Positions 55,501-63,246 of a stretch of 64,000 nucleotides of DNA are shown piece after piece. Source of the DNA: a bacterium UBP1_UBA4783. Its GTDB lineage: Bacteria > Krumholzibacteriota > Krumholzibacteriia > Krumholzibacteriales > Krumholzibacteriaceae. The stretch is from NCBI GenBank assembly GCA_002403075.1, contig DHHB01000007.1, forward strand, positions 12,076 to 76,075, read 5' to 3'. The notes beneath the pieces are model-generated. The model was not told where the DNA came from. It ran no database searches and worked only from the letters and a program-made list of their open reading frames with translations. The position numbers were made by a program, and so were the translations under genes. The first letter of the stretch is position 1; each line of letters starts with the position of its first letter.

Positions 55501-57139
55501 TATAGAGCCCGTCGGCCGGCGCGTCGATCACGACCTGCTCGACGTTGTCGACGTTGTTGTCGTTCCTCGTCGCGGCGTTCGCCGGATTCGTCCGATCGAG
55601 CCGCCACGGATGGTGCGTCGCGGCGCCCTTGACGATCCGCAGGTCGAGATCGTTCACGAGCATCCGGGTCGACGGATCGACCGAGGGGGACGGAGGCGTT
55701 CCGGGAGGATCGGTCCACGCGATCGTGACCCTGAGCTCCGCCGGCGCCCCCGAAACGCGGTACCGGTATTCGAGCGTCTGCCCGTTCCCGAGCGAGAGCT
55801 CTTCGACGAGCCCCTTCGAGGCGAAGAGATTGTCCTGAACGATCAGCCGGTACGCCGCCTGCGTGTTGAGGAGCCCCCATCCGAACCGGTAATCGGGGCC
55901 GGCGGCGGGGCCGGCCTCGAGAGCCGTATGTATCGCGAGCGCCTTGAGCGTCGACGACCGCATCGGAGTCCCCCCGTGCGTGTCCCGGTAGTAATCGGCG
56001 ACGAGCCCGAGCGAGCCGCACACGTTCGGCGAGGCCATCGACGTGCCGCTCGCGATCGCGTACGAGGCGTCGGTCGTCGAATACGACGAAACGAGCGAGA
56101 CGCCGTTCCCGACGACGTCGGGCTTGATCCTGCCGTCGTCGCAGGGTCCCGTGCTGCTGAATCCCGCGAGCGTCACCGAGGCTGGACCCGTGTACGAGAG
56201 CACGTCGTCGACGGCGCCGACGGTGAGCGTATTCTTCGATATCTGGAAGCCGAACGGGATGCAGTCGTAGCCGAGCGGCGTGCCGTCGGGGTTCCTCGTC
56301 TTCGTGCTGAACCGCCACGCTGCGAAGCGCGTATCATAGTAGTAATGCTTCGTGCCGGGGGCCGGCCCGGCGTCGTCGAGGTCGTTCGAGGACGAGACGA
56401 CGATGAGGTAGTTGGGCGCGGAAACAGCGAGCTGATCGAAGGCCTGCGCGTCGGAGTCGTAGAATCCGAAATTGTAGTCCTCGACCTCGCTCACCGCGGT
56501 GTCGCCGTACCAGTACCAGTAGTTGTTACCGGTATTGAAATACCAGCCCGCGATGTACCCGTAGGAATGGTTCGAGAGGTTCGCTCCCGCGGCGGCCTCG
56601 CTCGCCATCTCCGAGTAGTCGTTGTTCCACTCGAAGGCGCGCACCGTCGCGGCGTACGACATGCCCTTCGCGTCGGCCCGCGCGCCGCTCGCGACCATCG
56701 TCCCGGCGACGTGCGTCGCGTGCCCGGCGATCGTGCCCGAGGCGGCGTCGGCCCAGATGACCCGGCCGCCGTACTCGACATGAGTGGTGCGCGGCTTGCC
56801 GCCGTCCCACATCCGCAGGACGAATCCGCTCCCGCCGCCGATCGCGGCGTTCACCGAATCGGCCCTCGTCGTGATCGCGGCGTTCGCGTTGAACGTCGTA
56901 TAGAAGCGCGGTATGCCGTTCACGAGCTTCTGGAGCTCGAAGTAGCTCTCGCCCTCGCCGAAGCCGCTCGTCGCCCAGCCCTTGTCGGCCGCGAGACGGA
57001 AGGCTTCCGAGCGTTCGATCCGGGCTCTTGCCGCGGACTCCCTTGCGAGCGCTTCGAGCGACGGCTCATCCGCCTTGATACCGGCAGCGCTCATGGACGC
57101 GGCGTGGAACGCGACGACCAGAAGAAGCAACCTCTTCAT
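52589..57139 (-). CDS. giant secreted subtilisin / beta-helix / FG-GAP protein A with PNPF tail
   Basis: A 1516-aa exported multidomain protein. Signal peptide 1-18. S8 domain about 95-450 with Asp112 (MWDGGKPRTTH), His143 (GHATHVAGTM) and Ser367 (ASGTSMASPN). Beta-sandwich domain about 470-570 (VTIAWTDPPGTPPSP). Pectin-lyase-like beta-helix about 575-865, starting DGSGDAPTIAAAV, with GGGVGISN/GGGLYISN turns. CARDB-like domain about 880-1000. Seven-bladed FG-GAP/VCBS propeller about 1003-1406 (ANLDDDPATLEIVIGADDG, DLDGDGKCEVICG). FlgD-like tail 1430-1516 (YPNPFNPSTRIAF, ASGIYVCRL). Paralogue of the next gene. ATG at 57139 behind GGAGGTTC. Probably cell-surface; substrate unknown. Confidence 0.92.
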   Translation of the reverse strand: MKRLLLLVVAFHAASMSAAGIKADEPSLEALARESAARARIERSEAFRLAADKGWATSGFGEGESYFELQKLVNGIPRFYTTFNANAAITTRADSVNAAIGGGSGFVLRMWDGGKPRTTHVEYGGRVIWADAASGTIAGHATHVAGTMVASGARADAKGMSYAATVRAFEWNNDYSEMASEAAAGANLSNHSYGYIAGWYFNTGNNYWYWYGDTAVSEVEDYNFGFYDSDAQAFDQLAVSAPNYLIVVSSSNDLDDAGPAPGTKHYYYDTRFAAWRFSTKTRNPDGTPLGYDCIPFGFQISKNTLTVGAVDDVLSYTGPASVTLAGFSSTGPCDDGRIKPDVVGNGVSLVSSYSTTDASYAIASGTSMASPNVCGSLGLVADYYRDTHGGTPMRSSTLKALAIHTALEAGPAAGPDYRFGWGLLNTQAAYRLIVQDNLFASKGLVEELSLGNGQTLEYRYRVSGAPAELRVTIAWTDPPGTPPSPSVDPSTRMLVNDLDLRIVKGAATHHPWRLDRTNPANAATRNDNNVDNVEQVVIDAPADGLYTITIGHKGALSGGSQNFALVVTGAEKNRVWHVYDDGSGDAPTIAAAVSYAADGDSIYAHPGTYYEAGISVDKALVIVGTDGAAATTINGNGLGSGVFIFPASSKTIRVSGLTVKSGSASIMGGGMWIQNSNVAVSDCVFEGCSSAYYGGGVGISNASPSIARCSFFGNTAQNDGGGLYISNSSAVASSCVFHGNTAVSGSGGGVAAVFSSPQLVHCTISYNGAGGHGGNVYVGNTGDLSLTWCIVSHSAAGEGIYGEATAVGAAIYCCDVFANAGGDYGGSISDRTGLAGNFSADPLFCGPGSSPPDLSIASLSPCAPGLSTCGDLVGALAVACVIGPDVAITNVIWSDTQPAFGDSVAATVTVKNLGTLPAERFFVDWYASSDTLPIGGTIGDRRLFVDSLAAGDSLVWVPDRETAVVFEKWTSWFRADNGDSVLETDEANNASGPHEILWRFAVQPGWPFAAGFGFHTSPAIANLDDDPATLEIVIGADDGAVHVLASDGSELAGWPASVGDTLFSSPAVADVTGDHRREVVIGGRDGKIYVFDRLGAKLWDYDTGSPVLTTPALVDLDGDGKCEVICGAGSSLVALGGGGAPYGGSWPVAASSGSFTSPAAGDVDGDGAPEIAAIAYGSPDAFSSTVYLLNADGTPYGASWPVTVDTIVTADPVLGDVLDPYTDLEIVAGGLDGSVFVWKTDGTLWPSPPKAPGAIESSPALANLDADSNLEIVVASRGPAGAALAAIDHTGGVMTGWPQILAAAAPFVPSPVVIGGGIEALVGDGSQALHSRSADGSAPYGYPIQLDGEALVSVAVDDIDGDGVVELVIAAGAPGYELQCFELPAALYAKSDLQWPMFRHDRARTGCFGSYVPTPVDGDPGAAPALTAIHGVYPNPFNPSTRIAFGVAKRSRVEISVYDISGRRVAVLLAKDMEPGRYEAVWDGRTVSGTTAASGIYVCRLQAGRLVETRKLVLIR

Positions 57140-57216
57140 TTCAAAGAACCTCCGTTTATCCTGCGAGGGAGGCGGCGAGAGCCCCCGGCACCCCGAAACC
57201 GAAATGCTAAGATATT

Positions 57217-57246
57217 ATTGTATCATAAGTTACCATCATCGATCAA
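57217..57246 (-). promoter_or_regulatory. sigma-70 promoter of giant protease A
   Basis: Minus strand TTGATC (57241-57246), 18-bp spacer, TACAAT (57217-57222). It abuts the terminator of the upstream protease gene. Confidence 0.6.
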
Positions 57247-57250
57247 CCAT

Positions 57251-57285
57251 TAAAAGGGGCGGTCCGCGCGGCCGCCCCTATTTTT
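57251..57285 (-). terminator. terminator of giant protease B
   Basis: 8-bp stem AGGGGCGG/CCGCCCCT (57255-57262 / 57272-57279) with a 9-nt loop. TTTTAA follows on minus and ATTTTT on plus. Confidence 0.75.
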
Positions 57286-57310
57286 CATACACTCGCCTGA
57301 CAGGAAATCA

Positions 57311-60300
57311 TTATCTCATGAGAATCAATTTTCGCGTACTGACATCCTTCCCGGCCTCGAGCCTGCAGAAATATACCCCCGACGCCGCAGCCGCCCCCGA
57401 GGAGATCTTTCCGTTCCATACGGCTCCGTGACGGCCCGGCTCGAGGACTCCGGCGGCCACCACCGCGATCTTACGGCCCGAGGCGTCGTATATCGCGATC
57501 GAGACTCGCGAACGCTTCGCGACGTCGAAGATGATCCGCGTCGACGGATTGAAGGGATTCGGATAGATGGAACGCAGTTCCGTGAGACGGGGCGTCCCGG
57601 CGGCCGGAACGTCATCCGTGCCGCTCGCGGGCTCGTAGCCGTAGGAACCGGTTCGCGCGGCGTTCCGGCGCGCGAGAGGCCACCAGAGGGAGGCCGCGGA
57701 GATGCGCGAGGTCCGAAGCTCGAAGCAGCGGATCGAATCGTCCCCCGCGGGAACGAGTATCTCGACCCATCCGTCGCCGTCCATATCGCCTGCCGCAAGC
57801 GTCGCCGCGACGGGAGCGGCGGTAGAGACCGCCGGTCCCCTGAGGATCGCGCGCACCGCCCCCTCGGGGGTGCCCGCGACGAGATCGGGCGGCTTTCCGG
57901 CGCAGATCGGGCCTGGAAGAGAGCCGGTCTCGGCCGCGTTCCCCGATATGATCTCCGCGAAGAGAAGACCGCCGCTCTCGCCGGCCGCGCTCGCGAAGCC
58001 TTCCCAGAACCCGCCCTCCCCTTCCTGATGCCACCGGCGGGAGGTCACGGCGACGTCGAGATACCCGTCTCCGTCGAGGTCGGCGAGCGCCGGCGAGGAA
58101 TCGATCTCGCCGGGCACGCGCACCGGGGCGAAGCACGGGCTCCCGTCGGCGCCCCATGCGTATACGACTCCGTTCGTTCCCGCGGCCGCGATTTCGAGAG
58201 CTCCGTGATCCCCTGCGACGTCGCCGATCACGGCGTCGGGAGAGAGGAGCGTGTCGACCTCGACGGGCCACGCCGCCGAGAACGGGGAGCCGTCCGCGTG
58301 GAAGAGATGAACACGCGATACGGCGATCTCCCCGGCCGTCCAGCTCACGATCGCGATCTCGGCGTCGCCGTCGAGATCCACGTCTCCGACCGACGGCGAT
58401 CCGGCCTCCGCCGATCCGAGATCGAGCGGCCACGAAAGCCCCAAGGGATCGCCCGTGCCATCGAAAATGTGGAGAAATCCCGCGGCGCCGCAGAGCGCCT
58501 CCGCTTTGCCGTCGCCGTCGAGGTCGGCGAGCGCCGGGGTCGAGAGAACGGGCGCGGACCCGGATACGATCCGTTCCCAGAGCTTCTGCCCCGCGTCATC
58601 GAAGGCGTACAGCTTGCCGTCGTCGCAGCCCACGACGATCTCGTTTCGGGAATCGCCCGCGATGTCTCCCCCGGCCGGGGCTGAGCGCACCGCCCCTCCG
58701 AGAGCGACGGGCCAGCCCGCGAGCGGCACGCCGTCCGCGCTCCACGCGTGAAGCATGCCGTCGGATCCGCCGGCGACGATCTCGAGCGTCGACGGGTCGC
58801 CGTCGAGATCGACGAGGAGGGGCGAGGCGCCGATCCCCGCGGCCGCGACCGGCCAGCCGATCTCGCGCGGGGCCGTCCAGCGGAGCTCGTGCGGACCGCT
58901 CACGTTGTCGCTCTCGTTCGTTTCAATCTCCCGGTCGCCGGCGTCGACCACGGCCCAGCATCGCCATTCCGCGATCGTGTCGCTCCCGAAGGGCTGCGTC
59001 GTCCAGACGATCGTATCGCCGACGGCGAGAGAGGGGACGACGATCCGCAGATCTCCGGCGCCGCCCGCGCCCGGCGCCGATTCCCGGTCGAAGAAGAAGT
59101 CGACGGCGAACGTGTCGGCGGCGATCACGCCGTCGTTGCGCACGACGATCGCGGCGGCGATCTCCCGGCCCGCTTCCGCCGAGACGTCGAGGCTCACGGC
59201 CGCGACGACGAGGTTCGGCGCGATCCGGCATCCCGCGCCGAGCGCGCCGACGAGCGCGCCGCAGGGGCTTCGCTCCGGCATGCAGGCCGAGGTATCGTAG
59301 AGGGCGTACGCCCCCGCCGCGGCGTCGCAGAACCCGGGATCGACCGAGAAGTTGCCGTTCTGCCCCGTTTGATCGGGCGTCGCGCCGCCGTAATCGCCCC
59401 CCGCGTTCCCGAACACGTCGCTGCAAGAGATCGACTGCACGCCGCTCACCGAGAAGACCCCCTGATTGCTCAGGTTCGAGGCGACGATCGAGCGGCTGAT
59501 CGGGTTCTGCGCGCCGTAGAAGCTCTCGATCCCGCCGCCGTACTGAGCCGCGGAGTTGCCGGCGACGGTGCAGTTTTGCATCGTCATGTTGGCGGTCGTG
59601 TACACGCCGCCGCCGCCCTGACGAGCGTGGTTCCCGGCGAGGATAGAAGAGCTGATCGTGCAAAACGAGCTCAGGCCGTTGTAGAGGCCGCCGCCGAAGC
59701 TGCCCGTGTTGCCGTTCACCGCGCAGGAATCGATGACGGCGCTCGCGGACATGATGTATATGCCGCCCCCGTGATCGCCCGAAGCGGTGTTTCCGCTCAC
59801 CGTGCAGCGCGAGATGCGGGCGGTCGAGCTCGTCGCGACGCCGACGCCGCCGCCGTACCGGACGGCGCTGTTGCCGGTTATCGTGCAATCCACGATGCTT
59901 CCCGTGTACTCCCGGCAATATATGCCGCCGCCGGTCGGATCGGCCCTGTTGTTCGTGAGCGTGCATCCCTCGACGAGCGAGCTCGATCTCAGGAGATAGA
60001 TGGCGCCGCCTTGCGTCGAGCCGTTCGTGATGCAGCTGTCGATGACGCAGCCGCGGATGACGGGGCTCGAATCGAAAACGCGGACTCCGCCGAGAGAGGC
60101 GAGACGGATCGTGAGCCCCTCGAGCGCCGAGGAGGCGTTCTCCCCGTTCTGGAAATAGAATCCGTAATGCGCCTCGCCCGCCCCCGCGCCGCAGTCGATG
60201 ATCGTGGCTTCGGGCCCGCTCTCGGACCTGACGACGAGGTTTTTGCCGCCGAAGGTGACGTCGCGGTTGCCCGCTCCCGAGTAAACGCCCGGGGCGAGGA

Positions 60301-63043
60301 GGATCGTATCGCCCGGCGCCGCGCGGTTCACCGCCGCCGCGATCGTCGGCTCGTCGCCCGAACCGTCCGCCATGACGTACCACGTCGTCCTCGTGTGGCA
60401 GCGCTCGCCGGCGGCGCCGATGAGCTCGCCGCACGGATTCCCCCCGGGGCGGCACGGCGAGCCGTCGCCGACGCCGAAGTCGTATCGCCCGGCGTCGCAG
60501 AACTGCGGATCGGAGAAGATGATCCCCTCGTCCCCGGCGGGAATCGCCGCGGCGCCGCCCGTGTCGCCGCTCATGTTGCCGTAGAAATCGCAGCATTCGA
60601 ACTGTATACCGCCGCCGGCCTCGTCCTGATACACGCCTTCGCCGCCGAGCGTGAAAGCGACGATCGTCCGGGAAAGCCCGCCCCACGACCCCCCGGTGAA
60701 GAAGATCCCGCCGCCGCGGCCGCCCGCGGCGTTGTACGCGAAGGTGCACCCCGAAACGTCCGCCGGCGAGCCGCTCGCGTAGGCGCCGCCCCCGTCGAGC
60801 GCCGCGGTGTTCCACGCGACGACGCAGCGATCGATGGAGAGGCCGGCCCCGGCGGCGTAGAGCCCGCCGCCGCTTTCGGAGGCGGCGTTGCGCCGGATCT
60901 CGCACTGCTTGAGCTCCGAGAGTCCGTTCTCGACGTAGAGCCCGCCGCCGAGGGCGGCCCGAGCGCCCGTGATGACGCAGCCGACGATCGCGGCATCCCC
61001 GTTCCTCGAGAGAACGGCGCCCCCCCGGCCGGCGTCGTCCGCGCCCTCGGCGGAGCCGTTCCGGAGCGTGAGCCCTTCGAGCCGGACCGTGCCGCTCCCC
61101 TCGGGCAGCAAGAAGCAGCGGCCGAGCCCTTCCGCGTCGACGATCGTGAATCTCGAGCCGTGTATCCCTTTGATCGAAACCTCTTTGGCGACGACGACGT
61201 CGTGTTCGCGATGCACCCCCGGATAGACGAGGATCTGGTCTCCCGCCGCGGCGGAATCGATCGCGGCCGCGATCGTCGGCGCGTCACCCGAGCCGTCTGC
61301 GTGCACGCGCCACGTCTTCGTTCTCGACGCCCCGGACACGACGAGGGAAAAATCCTGCGAGCCGCCGCGGAGCGCGCCGTCGTTCGAAATCCGCACGACG
61401 TAGATCCCCGCCTCGGGGTTCTCGATGAGCACCTGCTCGACGTTGTCGACGGCGTTGTCGCCCCGGGCGGCCGGAGCCGAGGGGTCGAGCGGATCGAGCG
61501 TCCACGGTTCGAAGATGAATCCGTCCTTCTCGACGCGGAGATCGAGATCGTTCACGAGCATCCGGTCGGGGGGATCGAGCGCCGGCGCCGGCGGCGTTCC
61601 GGGCGGATCGGTCCACGCGATCGTCATCCTGAGCTCGGGCTCCGTCCCGTCGCAGAGATAGTAGAACTCGGCCGGCGAGTCCTCGACGAGCGTGAGCTCC
61701 TCGACGAGGCCGAGGCGGCTGTCGAGATCCGCCTCGATGAGACGGAACGCGGCGTAGGCGTCGAGAAGCCCCCATCCGTACGAGTAATCCGGACCGGGGG
61801 CCGGACCCGCCTCGCGCGCCGTGTGTATGGCGAGCGCCCTCAGGGTCGCGGCCCTCATCGGCACGCCGTAGCGCGTGTCTCGATGGTAGTCCTGAAGCAG
61901 CCCGAGCGATCCGCAGACGTTCGGGGAGGACATCGAAGTCCCGTAGTAGTACTGGTACGAGGTGTCGGATGCGGCGACGCTCGAGTACACGGCCCAGCCG
62001 TCGCCGCAGATATCCGGCTTTATCCGGCCGTCGTCGGTCGGCCCCCAGCTCGAGTACGGAGTCATCTCGACGGAGGCGGGTCCGGTATAGTCGAGCACGG
62101 GTTTCACGGCGCCGACGAGAAGCGCGTTCTTCGCGAGCGACTGGCCGTTCGGAAGGCAATCGTAGCCGAGCGGGGCGCCGTCGTTGTCGCGCACCGTCGT
62201 GCTCCGGCGCCACGCGCCGTACCGCGAGTCGTAATAGTAGTGCGACGTGCCCGCCGGGACGCTGTCGTTGCGGTCGTTGCCCGCCGAGCTCACGACGAGG
62301 TAGTTCGGCGCGGCGCAGAGAAGCTCGTCGAGCTCGCGGGCCGACTCGCTGTAGAATCCGAACCCGTAATCCTCGACCTCGCTTATGGCGGTGTCGCCGA
62401 ACCAATACCAGCTTCCGAGATCCACCCATCCCCTGATGAGCCCGTACGAATGGTTCGAGACGAGAAGCCCCTTCGCCGCCTCAGACGCCATTTCCGCGAG
62501 ATCGTCGTCCCACTGGAACGCCCTGATCGAGGCCTCCGGCGCCATCCCACGCGCCTGCGCCCGCACGCCCGAGGCGATCATCGTGCCGGCGACGTGGGTC
62601 GCGTGGTCGTCCGGGATGAGGGTTTTCGAGTCTCCCCAGACGACCCGCCCCGCGAGCTCCTGATGGGTCGTGCGAGGCGCGTCCCCGTCCCAGAGGCCGA
62701 TCGTGAATCCGCTCCCGCCCCCGGCGTAGTGCTGCACGCTGTCCGTGCGCGTCGTTATCGCCGCGTCGGTGTTGTTCAGCGCGAGATAATAAAAGGGCAG
62801 ACCTCGCTCGATCCCCTGAAGGCTCCAGAGCTTGCCGTCGCGAGTGACGCCCCGCGCCGGCCAACCTCGCGAAGAGGCGGTATCGAGCGCCCGTTCGCGG
62901 TTTTGCGCGCTCCGCTCGAAGAGCTCGCGGGACATCTTTTCGAGCGCCGCTTGTTTTGGAGACCCGGGTTCCCCTGCGGCGCCGATTGCCAGAACGAGCA
63001 TACAGACGAGAGCCGCAAGGCCCGAAAAAGCTGTGCGTTTCAA
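57311..63043 (-). CDS. giant secreted subtilisin / double beta-helix / FG-GAP protein B with PNPF tail
   Basis: About 1910 aa, same plan as protein A. Signal peptide 1-24; S8 domain with Asp119 (LWDGDAPRTTH), His150 (DHATHVAGTM) and Ser in YGTSMSSPN near 372. Beta-sandwich about 480-575; beta-helix 1 about 578-870; beta-helix 2 about 884-1235. Each helix opens with DGSGD(A/E)PTIAAA and closes with a CG(E/A)L(I/V)GA motif. CARDB about 1270-1385, FG-GAP propeller 1388-1800, FlgD-like tail 1823-1910 (YPNPFNPSTRIIF, ASGVYFCRL). The second beta-helix accounts for most of the extra 394 residues. The start is TTG at 63043 (LKRTAFSG) with GGAGG 8 nt upstream; the longer ATG frame runs across the promoter. 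Confidence 0.9.
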   Translation of the reverse strand: MKRTAFSGLAALVCMLVLAIGAAGEPGSPKQAALEKMSRELFERSAQNRERALDTASSRGWPARGVTRDGKLWSLQGIERGLPFYYLALNNTDAAITTRTDSVQHYAGGGSGFTIGLWDGDAPRTTHQELAGRVVWGDSKTLIPDDHATHVAGTMIASGVRAQARGMAPEASIRAFQWDDDLAEMASEAAKGLLVSNHSYGLIRGWVDLGSWYWFGDTAISEVEDYGFGFYSESARELDELLCAAPNYLVVSSAGNDRNDSVPAGTSHYYYDSRYGAWRRSTTVRDNDGAPLGYDCLPNGQSLAKNALLVGAVKPVLDYTGPASVEMTPYSSWGPTDDGRIKPDICGDGWAVYSSVAASDTSYQYYYGTSMSSPNVCGSLGLLQDYHRDTRYGVPMRAATLRALAIHTAREAGPAPGPDYSYGWGLLDAYAAFRLIEADLDSRLGLVEELTLVEDSPAEFYYLCDGTEPELRMTIAWTDPPGTPPAPALDPPDRMLVNDLDLRVEKDGFIFEPWTLDPLDPSAPAARGDNAVDNVEQVLIENPEAGIYVVRISNDGALRGGSQDFSLVVSGASRTKTWRVHADGSGDAPTIAAAIDSAAAGDQILVYPGVHREHDVVVAKEVSIKGIHGSRFTIVDAEGLGRCFLLPEGSGTVRLEGLTLRNGSAEGADDAGRGGAVLSRNGDAAIVGCVITGARAALGGGLYVENGLSELKQCEIRRNAASESGGGLYAAGAGLSIDRCVVAWNTAALDGGGAYASGSPADVSGCTFAYNAAGGRGGGIFFTGGSWGGLSRTIVAFTLGGEGVYQDEAGGGIQFECCDFYGNMSGDTGGAAAIPAGDEGIIFSDPQFCDAGRYDFGVGDGSPCRPGGNPCGELIGAAGERCHTRTTWYVMADGSGDEPTIAAAVNRAAPGDTILLAPGVYSGAGNRDVTFGGKNLVVRSESGPEATIIDCGAGAGEAHYGFYFQNGENASSALEGLTIRLASLGGVRVFDSSPVIRGCVIDSCITNGSTQGGAIYLLRSSSLVEGCTLTNNRADPTGGGIYCREYTGSIVDCTITGNSAVRYGGGVGVATSSTARISRCTVSGNTASGDHGGGIYIMSASAVIDSCAVNGNTGSFGGGLYNGLSSFCTISSSILAGNHARQGGGGVYTTANMTMQNCTVAGNSAAQYGGGIESFYGAQNPISRSIVASNLSNQGVFSVSGVQSISCSDVFGNAGGDYGGATPDQTGQNGNFSVDPGFCDAAAGAYALYDTSACMPERSPCGALVGALGAGCRIAPNLVVAAVSLDVSAEAGREIAAAIVVRNDGVIAADTFAVDFFFDRESAPGAGGAGDLRIVVPSLAVGDTIVWTTQPFGSDTIAEWRCWAVVDAGDREIETNESDNVSGPHELRWTAPREIGWPVAAAGIGASPLLVDLDGDPSTLEIVAGGSDGMLHAWSADGVPLAGWPVALGGAVRSAPAGGDIAGDSRNEIVVGCDDGKLYAFDDAGQKLWERIVSGSAPVLSTPALADLDGDGKAEALCGAAGFLHIFDGTGDPLGLSWPLDLGSAEAGSPSVGDVDLDGDAEIAIVSWTAGEIAVSRVHLFHADGSPFSAAWPVEVDTLLSPDAVIGDVAGDHGALEIAAAGTNGVVYAWGADGSPCFAPVRVPGEIDSSPALADLDGDGYLDVAVTSRRWHQEGEGGFWEGFASAAGESGGLLFAEIISGNAAETGSLPGPICAGKPPDLVAGTPEGAVRAILRGPAVSTAAPVAATLAAGDMDGDGWVEILVPAGDDSIRCFELRTSRISAASLWWPLARRNAARTGSYGYEPASGTDDVPAAGTPRLTELRSIYPNPFNPSTRIIFDVAKRSRVSIAIYDASGRKIAVVAAGVLEPGRHGAVWNGKISSGAAAASGVYFCRLEAGKDVSTRKLILMR

Positions 63044-63102
63044 GGCGCTGACCTCCGGACTGGGGATCTGGAACCCATTCAAAAGACGTAAGTTGCGCAG
63101 AG

Positions 63103-63131
63103 AGTATAATCCCGCGGCGGGAAAATTTCCA
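63103..63131 (-). promoter_or_regulatory. sigma-70 promoter of giant protease B
   Basis: Minus strand TGGAAA (63126-63131), 17-bp spacer, TATACT (63103-63108). It places the start near 63096 and supports TTG 63043. Confidence 0.6.
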
Positions 63132-63147
63132 CCATTAAAAACGGCGA

Positions 63148-63176
63148 TTGAAATGGTTCCTAGTTTATGGTACAAT
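63148..63176 (+). promoter_or_regulatory. sigma-70 promoter of the GYWKNH protein gene
   Basis: TTGAAA (63148-63153), 17-bp spacer, TACAAT (63171-63176). Identical hexamers and spacing to the copy B promoter at 39092-39120. Confidence 0.75.
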
Positions 63177-63246
63177 CATGAACGACCCCATAAGGGGGGC
63201 TAAATCAGGGTTGCACCCAAGTCAATTCGCGAAAGGAGCACCGATA

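Noticed and set aside
59330..61300. Quasi-periodic repeated DNA in giant protease B resembling a repeat array
   Set aside because: The periodicity is the codon pattern of beta-helix turns (GGG-Y/S, CxF/CTV). No exact repeats with unique spacers, so not CRISPR or a satellite.
52850..63091. Very long open frames on the plus strand (over 1400 codons) opposite the giant proteases
   Set aside because: Low-complexity Arg/Gly/Val/Asp translations with no motifs; the minus-strand products have complete catalytic residues and domains.
63043..63175. ATG start 44 codons upstream for giant protease B
   Set aside because: It would place the start before the predicted transcript start and add a non-signal N-terminus; TTG 63043 has GGAGG at good distance and begins a signal peptide.
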